This document shows, in pieces, positions 24,998 to 34,106 of a stretch of DNA of 64,000 bases. The stretch is from Mahella australiensis 50-1 BON. Lineage in GTDB: Bacteria; Bacillota; Clostridia; Mahellales; Mahellaceae. The notes beneath the pieces are model-generated. The model was not told where the DNA came from. It worked only from the letters and a program-made list of their open reading frames with translations, and made no database searches. The stretch lies in contig NC_015520.1 in assembly GCF_000213255.1 (NCBI RefSeq), positions 2,783,349 through 2,847,348 of the forward strand. The letters run 5' to 3'. Both the position numbers and the translations under genes were made by a program. Each line of letters opens with the position of its first letter. Within the stretch, counting starts at the first letter, position 1.

Positions 24998-26068
24998 TTA
25001 ACAATCGTTGCTATTGGTGGACAATTGTTGTCTGAAGCGCGACGGGCTTACATGAACTTGTTCATAAAATACACGCGAGAAATACTTCACGTCCTCATAG
25101 CCAACCGTTTGCGCAATATCAGCAACCGTTCGATTTGGATCAGTTAGCAGCTTTTTAGCCATACTAACCCTTTGCTTTTTTATATAATCGTTAAAAGTAA
25201 GCCCCGTTATTTTTTTGAAGTTTTGGGAAAAATAGCTTCTGCTCATATTTACGTGGTATGCTACCTCTTCTTCACGGATAGGCATATTTATATTCTCTTT
25301 AATAAAAGCCACTGCTTTTATGATACACACTGGCATTGCACCAAGATCAGAGGCTTGCACAGCTTTGCATATTAGGGCTTCCCTATAACATTTTATCCAT
25401 TCGATAGCCGCATCTATACTTCTTGAATCAGGCAGATTTTCTTCCTTAATATTGGTAGCAGATTCCACCATAACCAATAACTTTATAAACAATTGCTCCA
25501 CGCGACGCATAGGAATCCTATTCTCTTTTAATCTTAAACATAGCTCTGCGAATACATCGTCATCGTAAAGCCAATAAAGCTTATACCATTCCTGTTTTAT
25601 TTCCTCCCATACGTTCTCATTTATTTCCGTTTCTTGATCATATTCAGAATACCGGGAATCCTGTTCATCAAGCAAAACATGCTGCTTCTTGCCCTCTAAC
25701 TTCCGAATGATCCGACTAAAGATCTGGTCATAATTTTCCGACTCAAGCTCTGCTTTGGAAATGTAATCCAATGCGCCGAGCCTTAATGCCGCCTGAACAT
25801 ATTCAAAATTTTCGTGAAACGTTAAAACAACAAAATCGACATTAGGATAACTCTTTCGTACCTCCCTCATCAATTCTATCCCGGACATCACAGGCATAGC
25901 GAGATCGACAAACATCAGATCAACAGCATTATGAGCAAGAAATTCTAATGCTCTGGCACCATTAGGTACATCGCCCACGATCTCCATCCCATAAGAGGAC
26001 CATGGCATCATAGCTATCAAACCTTTACGCGCCAGTTTATCATCATCTACTATCAACACGTGAATCAC
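24998..26068 (-). CDS. AraC-type response regulator (YesN-like)
   Basis: A 356-residue regulator with an N-terminal receiver (VLIVDDDKLARKG; phospho-acceptor Asp55 in FVDLAMPVMSG; switch Thr in VVLTFHENF). A central linker (about 130-250) precedes a C-terminal AraC domain (MSRSYFSQNFKKITGLTFNDY and IAQTVGYEDVKYFSRVFYEQVHVSPSRFR). The start is GTG 26068 with GGGAGG 8 nt upstream; longer versions would overlap the kinase gene. It is translated right after the sensor kinase (4-base gap) and lies upstream of the first sugar importer, which it likely activates. Confidence 0.92.
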   Translation of the reverse strand: MIHVLIVDDDKLARKGLIAMMPWSSYGMEIVGDVPNGARALEFLAHNAVDLMFVDLAMPVMSGIELMREVRKSYPNVDFVVLTFHENFEYVQAALRLGALDYISKAELESENYDQIFSRIIRKLEGKKQHVLLDEQDSRYSEYDQETEINENVWEEIKQEWYKLYWLYDDDVFAELCLRLKENRIPMRRVEQLFIKLLVMVESATNIKEENLPDSRSIDAAIEWIKCYREALICKAVQASDLGAMPVCIIKAVAFIKENINMPIREEEVAYHVNMSRSYFSQNFKKITGLTFNDYIKKQRVSMAKKLLTDPNRTVADIAQTVGYEDVKYFSRVFYEQVHVSPSRFRQQLSTNSNDC

Positions 26069-26072
26069 ATTT

Positions 26073-27779
26073 CTACCTCCCTTGAAACGGCAAAACGAGC
26101 ATGACTTTTGTGCCCATATCCGGTTCGCTTTCAATATGCATCAGATCACCTCTGCCATAAAAAGATTCCAACATTAAGTAAACATACCGCAAGCCGATAC
26201 CTTGGCCAAACGAATCCTCATCTAAGCCATTAGGGCAAAGCAGGGCTTCCAGCGCTTGTTTATCCAGCCCTTTGCCATTATCAGCGATGATTATCTTTAT
26301 TATTTTATCACTATAATCCGCTGAAATATCGATATTGAGTATACCATTTTCATCAAGTCCATGGCAAATAGCATTTTCCGCAAGGGGTTGAAGTATCAAT
26401 CGAGGGACACATATATCGAGATAATCGCCCTCCTCAATATTGATACAAGCTTCGAAATCATAACGCGTTTTCTGTAGTTCTATATAAGTCTTCAGCATCT
26501 TGATTTCAGTTCTAAGCGTGGTATCCTGATCGGATTTACCGAGACTATAGCTTAATATATAATTGAGTTTGGAAATATAGCTATCGATATCGTGCTGCTG
26601 GTGCATTACTGCCATCCAATGAGCAGAATTTAGCGCGTTCATGAGAAAGTGCGGGTTGATTTGATAGGATAGCTTTTCAATCTCCAGTTTATGGCGTTGC
26701 CTTTCTTTGTTCTCTATATCTTGCATAAGGGTTTGTATACGCATTTTCATAGCATTAAACTGATCGAACATATGGTCGAATTCCTCAACACCTGTATTAT
26801 AATCCACCATAGTCATATTACCATTGCCCAGTTCTTCCATCTCTTCTTCAAAGATATACAATGGCTTATAAATCAATTGGTGAAGCATGATGGCGGTAAC
26901 CACCATAACAAGCAGCGTAAAGATGGCGATAAGCGATATATTGGTTCTCCATGCATAAAGCTCTCTATTATAACTGCTTATAGGAAGCAGAAGCACATTG
27001 GTAAAACCGTGATGGCTGTCCTTCCGATTCCATATATATCCCTCAATTGTACCCGATGGTTTTTGCGAATCTAAATTAAGCGTTTGCCCTACCTTAAAAA
27101 CATTACTGTTGCTACTATATTTTATTTGTTGATTTTTGTCGATCTGCAATAATATATATGGCATATGTTGGGAACCGAAAATATCGTCAAAATTCTCTCC
27201 CATATCATTTTTAGTCTCAGCATACAGTACTAGCTTAAGACCATTTGAGAAAACAGCGTCGCGCGTAACTGATATAACCTGACCACCGCTGAATCTATAT
27301 CCGGAAGAATGGGGCGGCTGATAAGAAATCTCCAAGTTTTGCTTTAGACTAGGCAGATGCTGAAGCAACAGATCCTCGCTTGGTGGAAGGTTGGAGAATA
27401 ACGGTGCGTTATCTTTGGGATTATAATACATCACCAGTTGTACATTGGGATATGAATACGTAAGCATCTCAATATTATTGGAAATCCTGCGCGATAGCAT
27501 AGCCTTATCAAATTGCTGATCAGCAAAAAAGTAGCCGTCTACATCACTTCCCACATATCCCTGAGGCATCATTTGCTGCGTTATCTGCATCAGATTATAA
27601 TAATCCCTATCGCATTGATCTGTAAATCGTTCCAAAGCGGACACTATAGACGTATTTATTTTATTCTGTTGCATCGAATATATGGCATTATATGAGGTAA
27701 ATGCCATAAGCATAAAGCTCATCAGCATACCAATTGTTAGTGTAAATATTAATCTTTGTTTAAGCGTTTTAAACTTCAT
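26073..27779 (-). CDS. Sensor histidine kinase, YesM-like (His_kinase family)
   Basis: A 568-residue two-transmembrane sensor. Helix 1 is about residues 10-33 and helix 2 about 280-305 (ISLIAIFTLLVMVVTAIML), enclosing a roughly 240-residue extracytoplasmic sensing domain. HAMP-like linker follows, then the phospho-His box YQINPHFLMNALNSAHW near 385-401 and the ATP lid ADNGKGLDKQAL and GIGLRYV. It phosphorylates the adjacent regulator, probably in response to an extracellular sugar or the loaded binding protein. ATG 27779 preferred over GTG 27782. Confidence 0.92.
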   Translation of the reverse strand: MKFKTLKQRLIFTLTIGMLMSFMLMAFTSYNAIYSMQQNKINTSIVSALERFTDQCDRDYYNLMQITQQMMPQGYVGSDVDGYFFADQQFDKAMLSRRISNNIEMLTYSYPNVQLVMYYNPKDNAPLFSNLPPSEDLLLQHLPSLKQNLEISYQPPHSSGYRFSGGQVISVTRDAVFSNGLKLVLYAETKNDMGENFDDIFGSQHMPYILLQIDKNQQIKYSSNSNVFKVGQTLNLDSQKPSGTIEGYIWNRKDSHHGFTNVLLLPISSYNRELYAWRTNISLIAIFTLLVMVVTAIMLHQLIYKPLYIFEEEMEELGNGNMTMVDYNTGVEEFDHMFDQFNAMKMRIQTLMQDIENKERQRHKLEIEKLSYQINPHFLMNALNSAHWMAVMHQQHDIDSYISKLNYILSYSLGKSDQDTTLRTEIKMLKTYIELQKTRYDFEACINIEEGDYLDICVPRLILQPLAENAICHGLDENGILNIDISADYSDKIIKIIIADNGKGLDKQALEALLCPNGLDEDSFGQGIGLRYVYLMLESFYGRGDLMHIESEPDMGTKVMLVLPFQGR

Positions 27780-27946
27780 CACAATCTCTTACATTATTAT
27801 AATTATTTACCAATAATGCTCCGCTTCTCCTTCTTTTTTATGTAGAAAAAGTATCGTATAGAATAAAGCCGACATGATATAGTATAACAATAATCCTATG
27901 GACATTCAAGTACTTAGAATTTCATCAAAAATGTAGCAGCTAGTGA

Positions 27947-28180
27947 CCATTCATGTACTGTTGCGCATAGGCGACAGCAACGATTAGCCTCAAGGTGATT
28001 TTGTGAAGGATATCTGGTGAAACTTAGCGACGTGTAGGACAAGGCTTAATATATATTAAGCCTTCTATAAACGAAGGAAACAAGTAGTTGGAAATTTTCG
28101 AAACAAGCTTTAGTTTCACGATACCCGAAATACATGAACCGAGAGCTAATCGTTGTCAAGCCTGCGTGATAGTTGAATAG
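27947..28180 (+). ncRNA. Structured RNA, HEARO/omega-RNA-like, copy 2
   Basis: It starts directly after GTGA (27943-27946) and ends at GATAGTTGAATAG (28168-28180). GCAACGATTAGC near 27978 pairs with GCTAATCGTTG near 28145-28155, closing most of the element. Inside are GATTTTGTGAAGGATATCTGG, a perfect 24-nt palindrome at 28041-28064, and GGAAATTTTCGAAAC/AGCTTTAGTTTCAC. All blocks except the central arm recur in copy 1 (879-1155, minus strand). Reported HEARO RNAs insert after ATGA/GTGA and relate to IscB guide RNAs; that identification is inferred. No IscB-like protein is adjacent. It occupies most of the gap between the kinase gene and the UroD-like gene. Confidence 0.6.
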
Positions 28181-28194
28181 TTATAATATATTTC

Positions 28195-29256
28195 TTAACC
28201 GTTGCTGCTGGATTTTAGTTTTATAAAGATTTCCTTACCTTCCTCAATCGATGCAGCCGACGTGGTTATTATAATATTCCGTTTCTTCGGCCAATCACCG
28301 GCTATAAGCCGCTGTCCTACCGGTGATTTAATATCTACATATTGTAGAAGGGCTAAGCGCTTAGGAGCTCTTTCAGACAAATCCCACAGGTCGTGATACT
28401 TGCCATCATAATCCAGGCCGCTGATTTCATCGATATTAAAGAACTCATCGATTACTTTGTCCGACGTACCACAATAATGCACCCTACCGCCCCCTATAGC
28501 CCTCATTAGCCTTATATCCTGCGGCAGCACATGCTTTTTGTATAATTCGGGGCTTATCATATGCACAGAACAATTGCTGATACGCGCTGTCCCTTTCCAC
28601 AGTGCCCCCCAATCAAAAAACCATTCCTTATCACCGCCGATCATCTGCTTAAGATATGGGATTAGATCGACCATATAATCGGTAACAAGATCGAGTAACG
28701 CGTCTACAGCATCAGGATCATCGTAGAAATCCAGCAATATGTCGTTACCTCGAATAAGGTGGGCATTGTTAAAAGGGCTCTGTACATCCGGATGTTGTAT
28801 ATGGATACTAATAGATAGGTTCTCAAGGAACACCTCGGTATATTCCTTAAGCTTACCATACCAGCCAGCATTAAGCGTCGGCTTTTTCATTTTATAAACA
28901 TCTTTTGAGCTTTTTATTACGTGAGTTTTAGCTGCTGGCAGGCTGTTAGTAGGTATAGCCAACTCACAGCCGAAAGCAGCAGGTATCTGCGCCGTACCGA
29001 ATTGCACCCTAACGGTAGGCACGCAGTCATCTCCAATCTCCAGATGCGGCCTCAAGGTGTCCAGTTCAGCCTTAAGCATAATAAGCGGATCGGCCAAGCG
29101 CTCTTCCCATGTAGGTAAGCCATCAACAGATACATCCACAATGATCATAGGCGAACAATTATCCGGATCCTCATAAAGCATTTTATATTGAGCATATATC
29201 CGTTCGAATCGCTTTAATTGATAATCATCTATAAGCAAATAATTCTTTAAATCCAA
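28195..29256 (-). CDS. Uroporphyrinogen decarboxylase superfamily protein (UroD/MtaA-like), first of four
   Basis: A 353-residue TIM-barrel protein of the UroD superfamily, which holds haem-pathway decarboxylases and corrinoid/thiol methyltransferases. Visible segments are RVQFGTAQIPAAFGCELAIP, IRGNDILLDFYDDPDAVDALLDLVTDYM and the C-terminal GGGRVHYCGTSDKVIDEFFNIDEISGLDYDGKYHDLW, which matches the family's H-x-C-G motif with probable Zn/thiol ligands. No haem genes are near. It is the last gene of a transporter operon (sbp-permease-permease), so it probably serves sugar metabolism, perhaps removing methyl groups; that is speculative. TTG 29256 start with weak upstream site. Confidence 0.75.
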   Translation of the reverse strand: MDLKNYLLIDDYQLKRFERIYAQYKMLYEDPDNCSPMIIVDVSVDGLPTWEERLADPLIMLKAELDTLRPHLEIGDDCVPTVRVQFGTAQIPAAFGCELAIPTNSLPAAKTHVIKSSKDVYKMKKPTLNAGWYGKLKEYTEVFLENLSISIHIQHPDVQSPFNNAHLIRGNDILLDFYDDPDAVDALLDLVTDYMVDLIPYLKQMIGGDKEWFFDWGALWKGTARISNCSVHMISPELYKKHVLPQDIRLMRAIGGGRVHYCGTSDKVIDEFFNIDEISGLDYDGKYHDLWDLSERAPKRLALLQYVDIKSPVGQRLIAGDWPKKRNIIITTSAASIEEGKEIFIKLKSSSNG

Positions 29257-29273
29257 CAGTAATACCCCATTTT

Positions 29274-30164
29274 CTATCCTTTGACCGAGCCTACCGTAAG
29301 CCCTTCCACAAAATACTTCTGGAAGAACGGGAACACAACCAGCATCGGCCCGGCCGCCACCACGGCCATAGCCATACGAGCGGATTCGGAAGGGACCAAA
29401 TCAGCATTTATGAACGCGGCCGGCATATTGTCCATGAGCTGCTGCATGAACTGTATGTTCGACAACATCCTCTGAAGCAAATATTGCAATGGCATCAGTT
29501 CGGGTTTGTTTATATATAATAACGCCGTAAACCAATCGTTCCAGCGCCCCATAGCGCCCAAAAACGCAACTGTAGCCAAAGCCGGCGTGGATAACGGAAG
29601 CATAAACTGAAAGAACACCCTCATTTCGCTCGCGCCATCCATCTTAGCCGATTCTATGATAGATTCCGGCATCTTCTGAAAGAATGTGCGCAGCAGTATG
29701 ATATGCCAGGCATTTATAAGCCCCGGTACTATGAGTACCCATATAGTATCGGCCATATGGAGATATTGCGTGATGAGTATATATGTCGGCGCCAATCCGC
29801 CGTTGAATAACATCGTAAAAAATATATAGAATGAGATCGGGCTTTTATACTTAAAGCTGCTACGCGACAAGGCGTACGCAATCATAGCCATAAAAAGCAC
29901 GCTCAAAATTGTCCCGATAACCGTTACGAATATAGTAACCTCATATGACCTTATAAGCTGCGTCGGGTCCGAAAATATATATCTATATGCCGACAGATCA
30001 ACGTTTTTGGGTATAAGGCTGTATCCGAAATCCACTATATCTTTTTCGCCCGATAAAGATATGGACACCACCGCTATAAACGGTATAAGGCATATTATCG
30101 CATATATGCTGAAAAATATATAAATCAACGTTGGGCCTATACTAACCTTATTCGTCTTATTCAT
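29274..30164 (-). CDS. CUT1 ABC sugar permease, MalG/LplC type (second importer)
   Basis: A 296-residue permease. Six helices, with an EAA loop IIESAKMDGASEMRVFFQFMLPLS near residues 170-193 and the ending KYFVEGLTVGSVKG typical of LplC/YtcP. ATG 30164 preferred; a TTG at 30188 overlaps the Shine-Dalgarno-like AAGGA. It is encoded 30 bases after its partner permease and 17 bases before the UroD-like gene. Confidence 0.92.
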   Translation of the reverse strand: MNKTNKVSIGPTLIYIFFSIYAIICLIPFIAVVSISLSGEKDIVDFGYSLIPKNVDLSAYRYIFSDPTQLIRSYEVTIFVTVIGTILSVLFMAMIAYALSRSSFKYKSPISFYIFFTMLFNGGLAPTYILITQYLHMADTIWVLIVPGLINAWHIILLRTFFQKMPESIIESAKMDGASEMRVFFQFMLPLSTPALATVAFLGAMGRWNDWFTALLYINKPELMPLQYLLQRMLSNIQFMQQLMDNMPAAFINADLVPSESARMAMAVVAAGPMLVVFPFFQKYFVEGLTVGSVKG

Positions 30165-30194
30165 CTTTGTCTCACATTCCTTCTGCAAAAATTG

Positions 30195-31166
30195 TTAAAA
30201 CAGCGCATTATCCGGTTCTATCCTTTTTACTATAGCATTAGTGACCATGACCAGGACGAATCCCACCACCGACTGATATAAGCCGACAGCGGATGACATT
30301 CCCACATCGCCCAATGATTTCAATGCCCTATATACATACGTATCTATAACATCGGTGGTGCTATACAGCATGCCGGAGTCCATGGTAAGATTGTAAAACA
30401 TGCCGAAATCGGCCCTAAAAATACGCCCTATTGCCAATATAGTCATTATAGTTATAAGAGGCGCAAGCGACGGGAGCGATATACGGGTGGTTATCTGCCA
30501 TCTGTTGGCCCCGTCGATCCTTGCGGCTTCAAACAGTTCCTTATCTATGCCCATCAAACCCGCGTAATATATTATGCTATCGGTCCCAACAACCTTCCAT
30601 ATATGCACTATAACCAGGATCATCGGCCAATATGACGGCTCGGTATACCATGATATCGATTCTTTGCCAAGCATCTCAAGCACCTTATTCAATATGCCGA
30701 GGCTGGGATTTAAAAACGCATACGTCATATACCCCACTACCACCCATGAAAGAAACGATGGCAGTATAAATACCGTTTGATATGTTTTCACAGCCATCCT
30801 GTTTCGGAGCTCAAACATCATTAAAGCAAATGCCACTGCGCAAAAAAGGCCCACAAAAATAAACAGCGCATTTAATCCAACGGTATTTCTTGTAACCCTC
30901 CATGCGTCCTGAGACTTAAAAAAGAATTCAAAATTATCGAATCCCACCCATTGGCTTCCCATTATACCAAGGTCGTATCTATAGTTCTTAAAAGCCAGTA
31001 TAATGCCATATATAGGCATATAATTAAAAATAAACAGAAGTATTACAGCCGGCGCGCTTAAGAGCAACAGTTCACCATTCTTCTTTATATCCTTAAACAG
31101 TCCTTTGCCCGGCCGCGTACTATTTACAGATTTTTTTAATGTCACGCTATTTTGCCGCACATCCAT
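30195..31166 (-). CDS. CUT1 ABC sugar permease, MalF/LplB type (second importer)
   Basis: A 323-residue permease with a 30-residue basic N-terminal tail, then LLLLSAPAVILLFIFNYMPIYGIILAFKNY (helix 1). The EAA loop is LFEAARIDGANRWQITTRISLPS near 210. Its partner is the 29274-30164 permease. A compound hairpin separates it from the binding-protein gene. GGAGG stands very close to ATG 31166, so the true start could be the GTG two codons later. Confidence 0.92.
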   Translation of the reverse strand: MDVRQNSVTLKKSVNSTRPGKGLFKDIKKNGELLLLSAPAVILLFIFNYMPIYGIILAFKNYRYDLGIMGSQWVGFDNFEFFFKSQDAWRVTRNTVGLNALFIFVGLFCAVAFALMMFELRNRMAVKTYQTVFILPSFLSWVVVGYMTYAFLNPSLGILNKVLEMLGKESISWYTEPSYWPMILVIVHIWKVVGTDSIIYYAGLMGIDKELFEAARIDGANRWQITTRISLPSLAPLITIMTILAIGRIFRADFGMFYNLTMDSGMLYSTTDVIDTYVYRALKSLGDVGMSSAVGLYQSVVGFVLVMVTNAIVKRIEPDNALF

Positions 31167-31197
31167 GCCTCCCCATAAAATATGTCTTTGTTATAAC

Positions 31198-31227
31198 GGG
31201 GGCAATTGCCTACCGGCAACCGCCCCC
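31198..31227 (-). other. Intercistronic hairpin after the second solute-binding protein gene
   Basis: GGGGGC (31198-31203) pairs with GCCCCC (31222-31227), with an inner TTGCC/GGCAA stem (31206-31210, 31215-31219). It has the same placement as the hairpin at 23023-23051, between binding protein and first permease. Confidence 0.7.
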
Positions 31228-31249
31228 ACATGTTTGATCTTCTATATGA

Positions 31250-32812
31250 TTACTTTGTTTTTTTCCATTCGTCGAGCTGTCTCTGTACTTCCTGCACGAT
31301 CCTCTCCGCCCCTGCAGTATCAAGCTTGGCTTGGAATTCCGCTAATTTCGCTTCCCAATCGTCTATAGCGCCCTTTTCCAATATCCTATACTCATTCACC
31401 ACCGATGTAACGGCGGCTATCTCATTTTTAATGGGGTCCGGATTCAATGTAAATCCAAGCATAGGCGATACTTTGGCTTCCCGGTTAAGTTTATCGGTTT
31501 CTTCCCATGTTCCCGGTTGCTGCCCTTTCCTGTAATACGCGTTGAATACATTACCAAATCTCCAATCCACTCCGGGATTATACTTGCTATCCGGTACAGG
31601 TTCTACTATCACGGGATTATCCTGTATCTTTTTATAATGCACATTTTCTATACCAAAACAAAGTGTATTGAAAAACTCTTTGTCGGTATTGACCAATTCC
31701 AGTAACATAGCAGCCCTTTCCGGGTTTTTGGATGTACTGCTGATGGCATTGATAGTCGGCTGACCGCCAGCCTGCGGAACCCACGGCTCTGTTAGTATTT
31801 TTTCAACATACTCTATTCCATCCTTTGAGCTCATCTCTACGGCCCCACCCGGTTTCACTACCGGTACGAAAACGGCATATTTATGATTTCTCACATCAGC
31901 GCTCTCATCAGTAACGCTTGCTATATCCTGCCTTATATACCCCTTTTCATACCAATCTCTTACAAACGCGAGAAATTCTTTATATTCGGGCAGCTTATAT
32001 TCATTAACAACTTTTAAATCATTGTTGGTTCTATCAACGCATGCTACAAATTCGGGCGCTCCGGCTATGGTTTCATATTTAGCAAGTTCAGGAATTACCT
32101 GTCTAAAATTATTGCCGCCTTTACTAGTGCCCACGCTTATTGGATAGATGCCGGGTTCATTTGCTTTCAATTTTTCAAAGAACGGTTCCAGGTCCTCCAG
32201 TTTTTTAACATTATCGACATCCAGGCCATATTTATCCATCAACTCTTTTACAACCCTGATTCCCCAAGGCGTGGCTATTATCTGGTAATTCGGCACGCCG
32301 TAGATCTTACCGTTCACTTTAACCGAATCCCATACATATTGCGGCATGGCAGCTTTTGTCTTGGGCATATATTTATCGACGAGGTCGTCGATAGCTTTAT
32401 ATGCCCCTTTCATGACATTGGGGACATAAGGGTTACTCCAATTCGAAGTCCACACTATGTCCATCTCTTGCTGGGCGCTCATCATCATATTCATTTTATC
32501 GACATACGAACCTGGATCTATAAATTCTAGCTTGAGTGTGGTATTGGGAAGCTTCTCTTTCAATTGTTTATTGAGCTCATCCTCTACCATCTGCAGATCC
32601 GGAGGCGGCGAGATAGGCTGATACCACGTCAGCGTTACAGGCTGGTTTTCCGGCTTGGCCACATCGCTTCCCGTCGAAGATGGTGTGCCCTCGGAACCTG
32701 CAGGTTTTCCGTTATCGGTCGAAGCTTCCTTTTTAGCGCATCCTGATAACAAAAGCGACAGTATCAACAAAGATACAAGTGAAAAGCCTACGATTTTTTT
32801 TATCATTCTCAT
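31250..32812 (-). CDS. ABC extracellular sugar-binding lipoprotein (second importer)
   Basis: A 520-residue lipoprotein. MRMIKKIVGFSLVSLLILSLLLSGC gives a type II signal peptide with lipobox LSGC (Cys25), then a Ser/Gly/Thr/Pro linker. The mature domain has type-1 solute-binding features (LTWYQPISPPPDLQMVEDEL, MNMMMSAQQEMDIVWTSNW, GVPNYQIIATPWGI). Start chosen at ATG 32812 because AGGAGG is 8 nt upstream; a TTG at 32830 sits inside that site. It heads the second importer operon behind the shared regulatory element (32881-32990). Confidence 0.92.
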   Translation of the reverse strand: MRMIKKIVGFSLVSLLILSLLLSGCAKKEASTDNGKPAGSEGTPSSTGSDVAKPENQPVTLTWYQPISPPPDLQMVEDELNKQLKEKLPNTTLKLEFIDPGSYVDKMNMMMSAQQEMDIVWTSNWSNPYVPNVMKGAYKAIDDLVDKYMPKTKAAMPQYVWDSVKVNGKIYGVPNYQIIATPWGIRVVKELMDKYGLDVDNVKKLEDLEPFFEKLKANEPGIYPISVGTSKGGNNFRQVIPELAKYETIAGAPEFVACVDRTNNDLKVVNEYKLPEYKEFLAFVRDWYEKGYIRQDIASVTDESADVRNHKYAVFVPVVKPGGAVEMSSKDGIEYVEKILTEPWVPQAGGQPTINAISSTSKNPERAAMLLELVNTDKEFFNTLCFGIENVHYKKIQDNPVIVEPVPDSKYNPGVDWRFGNVFNAYYRKGQQPGTWEETDKLNREAKVSPMLGFTLNPDPIKNEIAAVTSVVNEYRILEKGAIDDWEAKLAEFQAKLDTAGAERIVQEVQRQLDEWKKTK

Positions 32813-32880
32813 AAGATACTCCTCCTTCAAAATATATTGGATTTTTTGATAGCTTTATTATATCTGCTTAACGATCGATA

Positions 32881-32990
32881 TTAAATGATATAGATTTGAC
32901 ATAATGCGTTATAAAATTAAGCACTTTAAACTAACAGGATGTATATTTTTTATACTTTTGTAGCGATATTTTAACCCGTTATCTATTTAA
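32881..32990 (-). promoter_or_regulatory. Shared regulatory element, copy A (second importer operon)
   Basis: About 100 bases here are nearly identical to 36161-36268 and recognisably similar to 50452-50545. Core (minus sense) is the palindrome GTATAAAAAATATAC (32955-32941), then TTTAAAGTGCTTAATTTTATA and ATGTCAAATCTATATCATTTA. It lies 69 bases before the binding-protein start. A -10-like TATATC is present without a good -35, which fits an activator-dependent promoter. Confidence 0.75.
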
Positions 32991-33005
32991 CAATCACAAT
33001 GACCA

Positions 33006-34067
33006 TTACTTGATTTTTGAATGGTCCCTTACGAAGGAAATAACTTCTTCCGCTTCATCTCTGTTACTGCAACTGACAGTTAATATAAATCTCCCCTTTC
33101 TTAACTCGTCAATATACATATATACCTCCTCGGGCACGCATTCAATATCCACTGCAATATCTCCAACCTGACTTAATAAATATCCCAAATCTGTCACAGG
33201 CCTTTTGGGTCTTGGGTCGGAGGAAATCTGTTCAATCCAGACACCATTCAACCCAGCGATGTTTTTATATTGATGCGGAGCCAAAGAATGATGGTGAATA
33301 TATGCGCCACCCGCAGCATTTATAACTCTACTGGTATATGGAGCGCCGAATTCTTGGTATTGAGTCGGCGAAGACATGTCTGCAGCGTCTTCCAGTATAA
33401 GTATGCCCGAAGGAATCCACTTGCCAAAAGTAAAGGTACCTCCCCAAGGATTGTTTATTGCTTCGTGTATATTGAAATAGTTTTCGAGAATTGCAGGAAC
33501 GGCCAGTTCCAATAATTTTTTTAACTCATAAGGATGTTCATAATAGTCCGTAAACAACTCATTACCTCTTAGTAAATTTGCCACATCAAGGGGACTCGGA
33601 CTGGGAAACGGCTTCACCATAAAGCGTCCGGCAGCCATTTCAGAAATATACCTCCCTGCTTCAATGAAAATCTCGGACCAGAATCTATCCTTATTGTATA
33701 ATGGACTCCTCAATTTACCCCAATCATCTAATACGGGGTGCATATAGCTTGTGTTATCAGTAAATGAAATATCCGTGTCGCAAAAAACCATGCCAAAAGC
33801 CCCAAAACCATAATGAAGAGTTATCCCGTAAATCAGATCGTCATCAAGTCCTCTACGGTCTTCCATTATCCGCTCCGTATTTTCGATCAGAACATCCCAA
33901 TATCTTTTATGCTCATCTTTACTTGAGAAATCAAAGTCCCTCAAGTCAATATCTATGGTATCATCGGTTTTGTAATTTGCCACAATTAAAATATTACCCT
34001 TTTCTTTTGAATTATAGAATCGCTTATATCTGTCAAGCTTTATGCTCATTTCATCTACAGGTTTCAT
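33006..34067 (-). CDS. Uroporphyrinogen decarboxylase superfamily protein, second of four
   Basis: A 353-residue divergent UroD-superfamily barrel. Similarity to the 28195-29256 protein is seen in the segment order: TLHYGFGAFGMVFCDTDISF, PSPLDVANLLRGNELFTDYYEHPYELKKLLELAVPAILENYF, and the C-terminal GGAYIHHHSLAPHQYKNIAGLNGVWIEQIS. The usual H-x-C-G is replaced by HHHS, so the thiol ligand is missing and chemistry may differ. ATG 34067 gives 7-nt spacing from GGAGG; ATG 34070 is possible. It is co-transcribed with the GH31 gene 39 bases upstream and ends just before regulatory copy A. Confidence 0.7.
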   Translation of the reverse strand: MKPVDEMSIKLDRYKRFYNSKEKGNILIVANYKTDDTIDIDLRDFDFSSKDEHKRYWDVLIENTERIMEDRRGLDDDLIYGITLHYGFGAFGMVFCDTDISFTDNTSYMHPVLDDWGKLRSPLYNKDRFWSEIFIEAGRYISEMAAGRFMVKPFPSPSPLDVANLLRGNELFTDYYEHPYELKKLLELAVPAILENYFNIHEAINNPWGGTFTFGKWIPSGILILEDAADMSSPTQYQEFGAPYTSRVINAAGGAYIHHHSLAPHQYKNIAGLNGVWIEQISSDPRPKRPVTDLGYLLSQVGDIAVDIECVPEEVYMYIDELRKGRFILTVSCSNRDEAEEVISFVRDHSKIK

Positions 34068-34106
34068 CATCACGCCTCCGAATATAAAATTTTCGATATA
34101 TCCGTA

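Noticed and set aside
28195-29256. Calling the UroD-like genes hemE (haem biosynthesis)
   Set aside because: The proteins are divergent, occur four times and sit in sugar operons with no haem genes, so a haem role is not supported.
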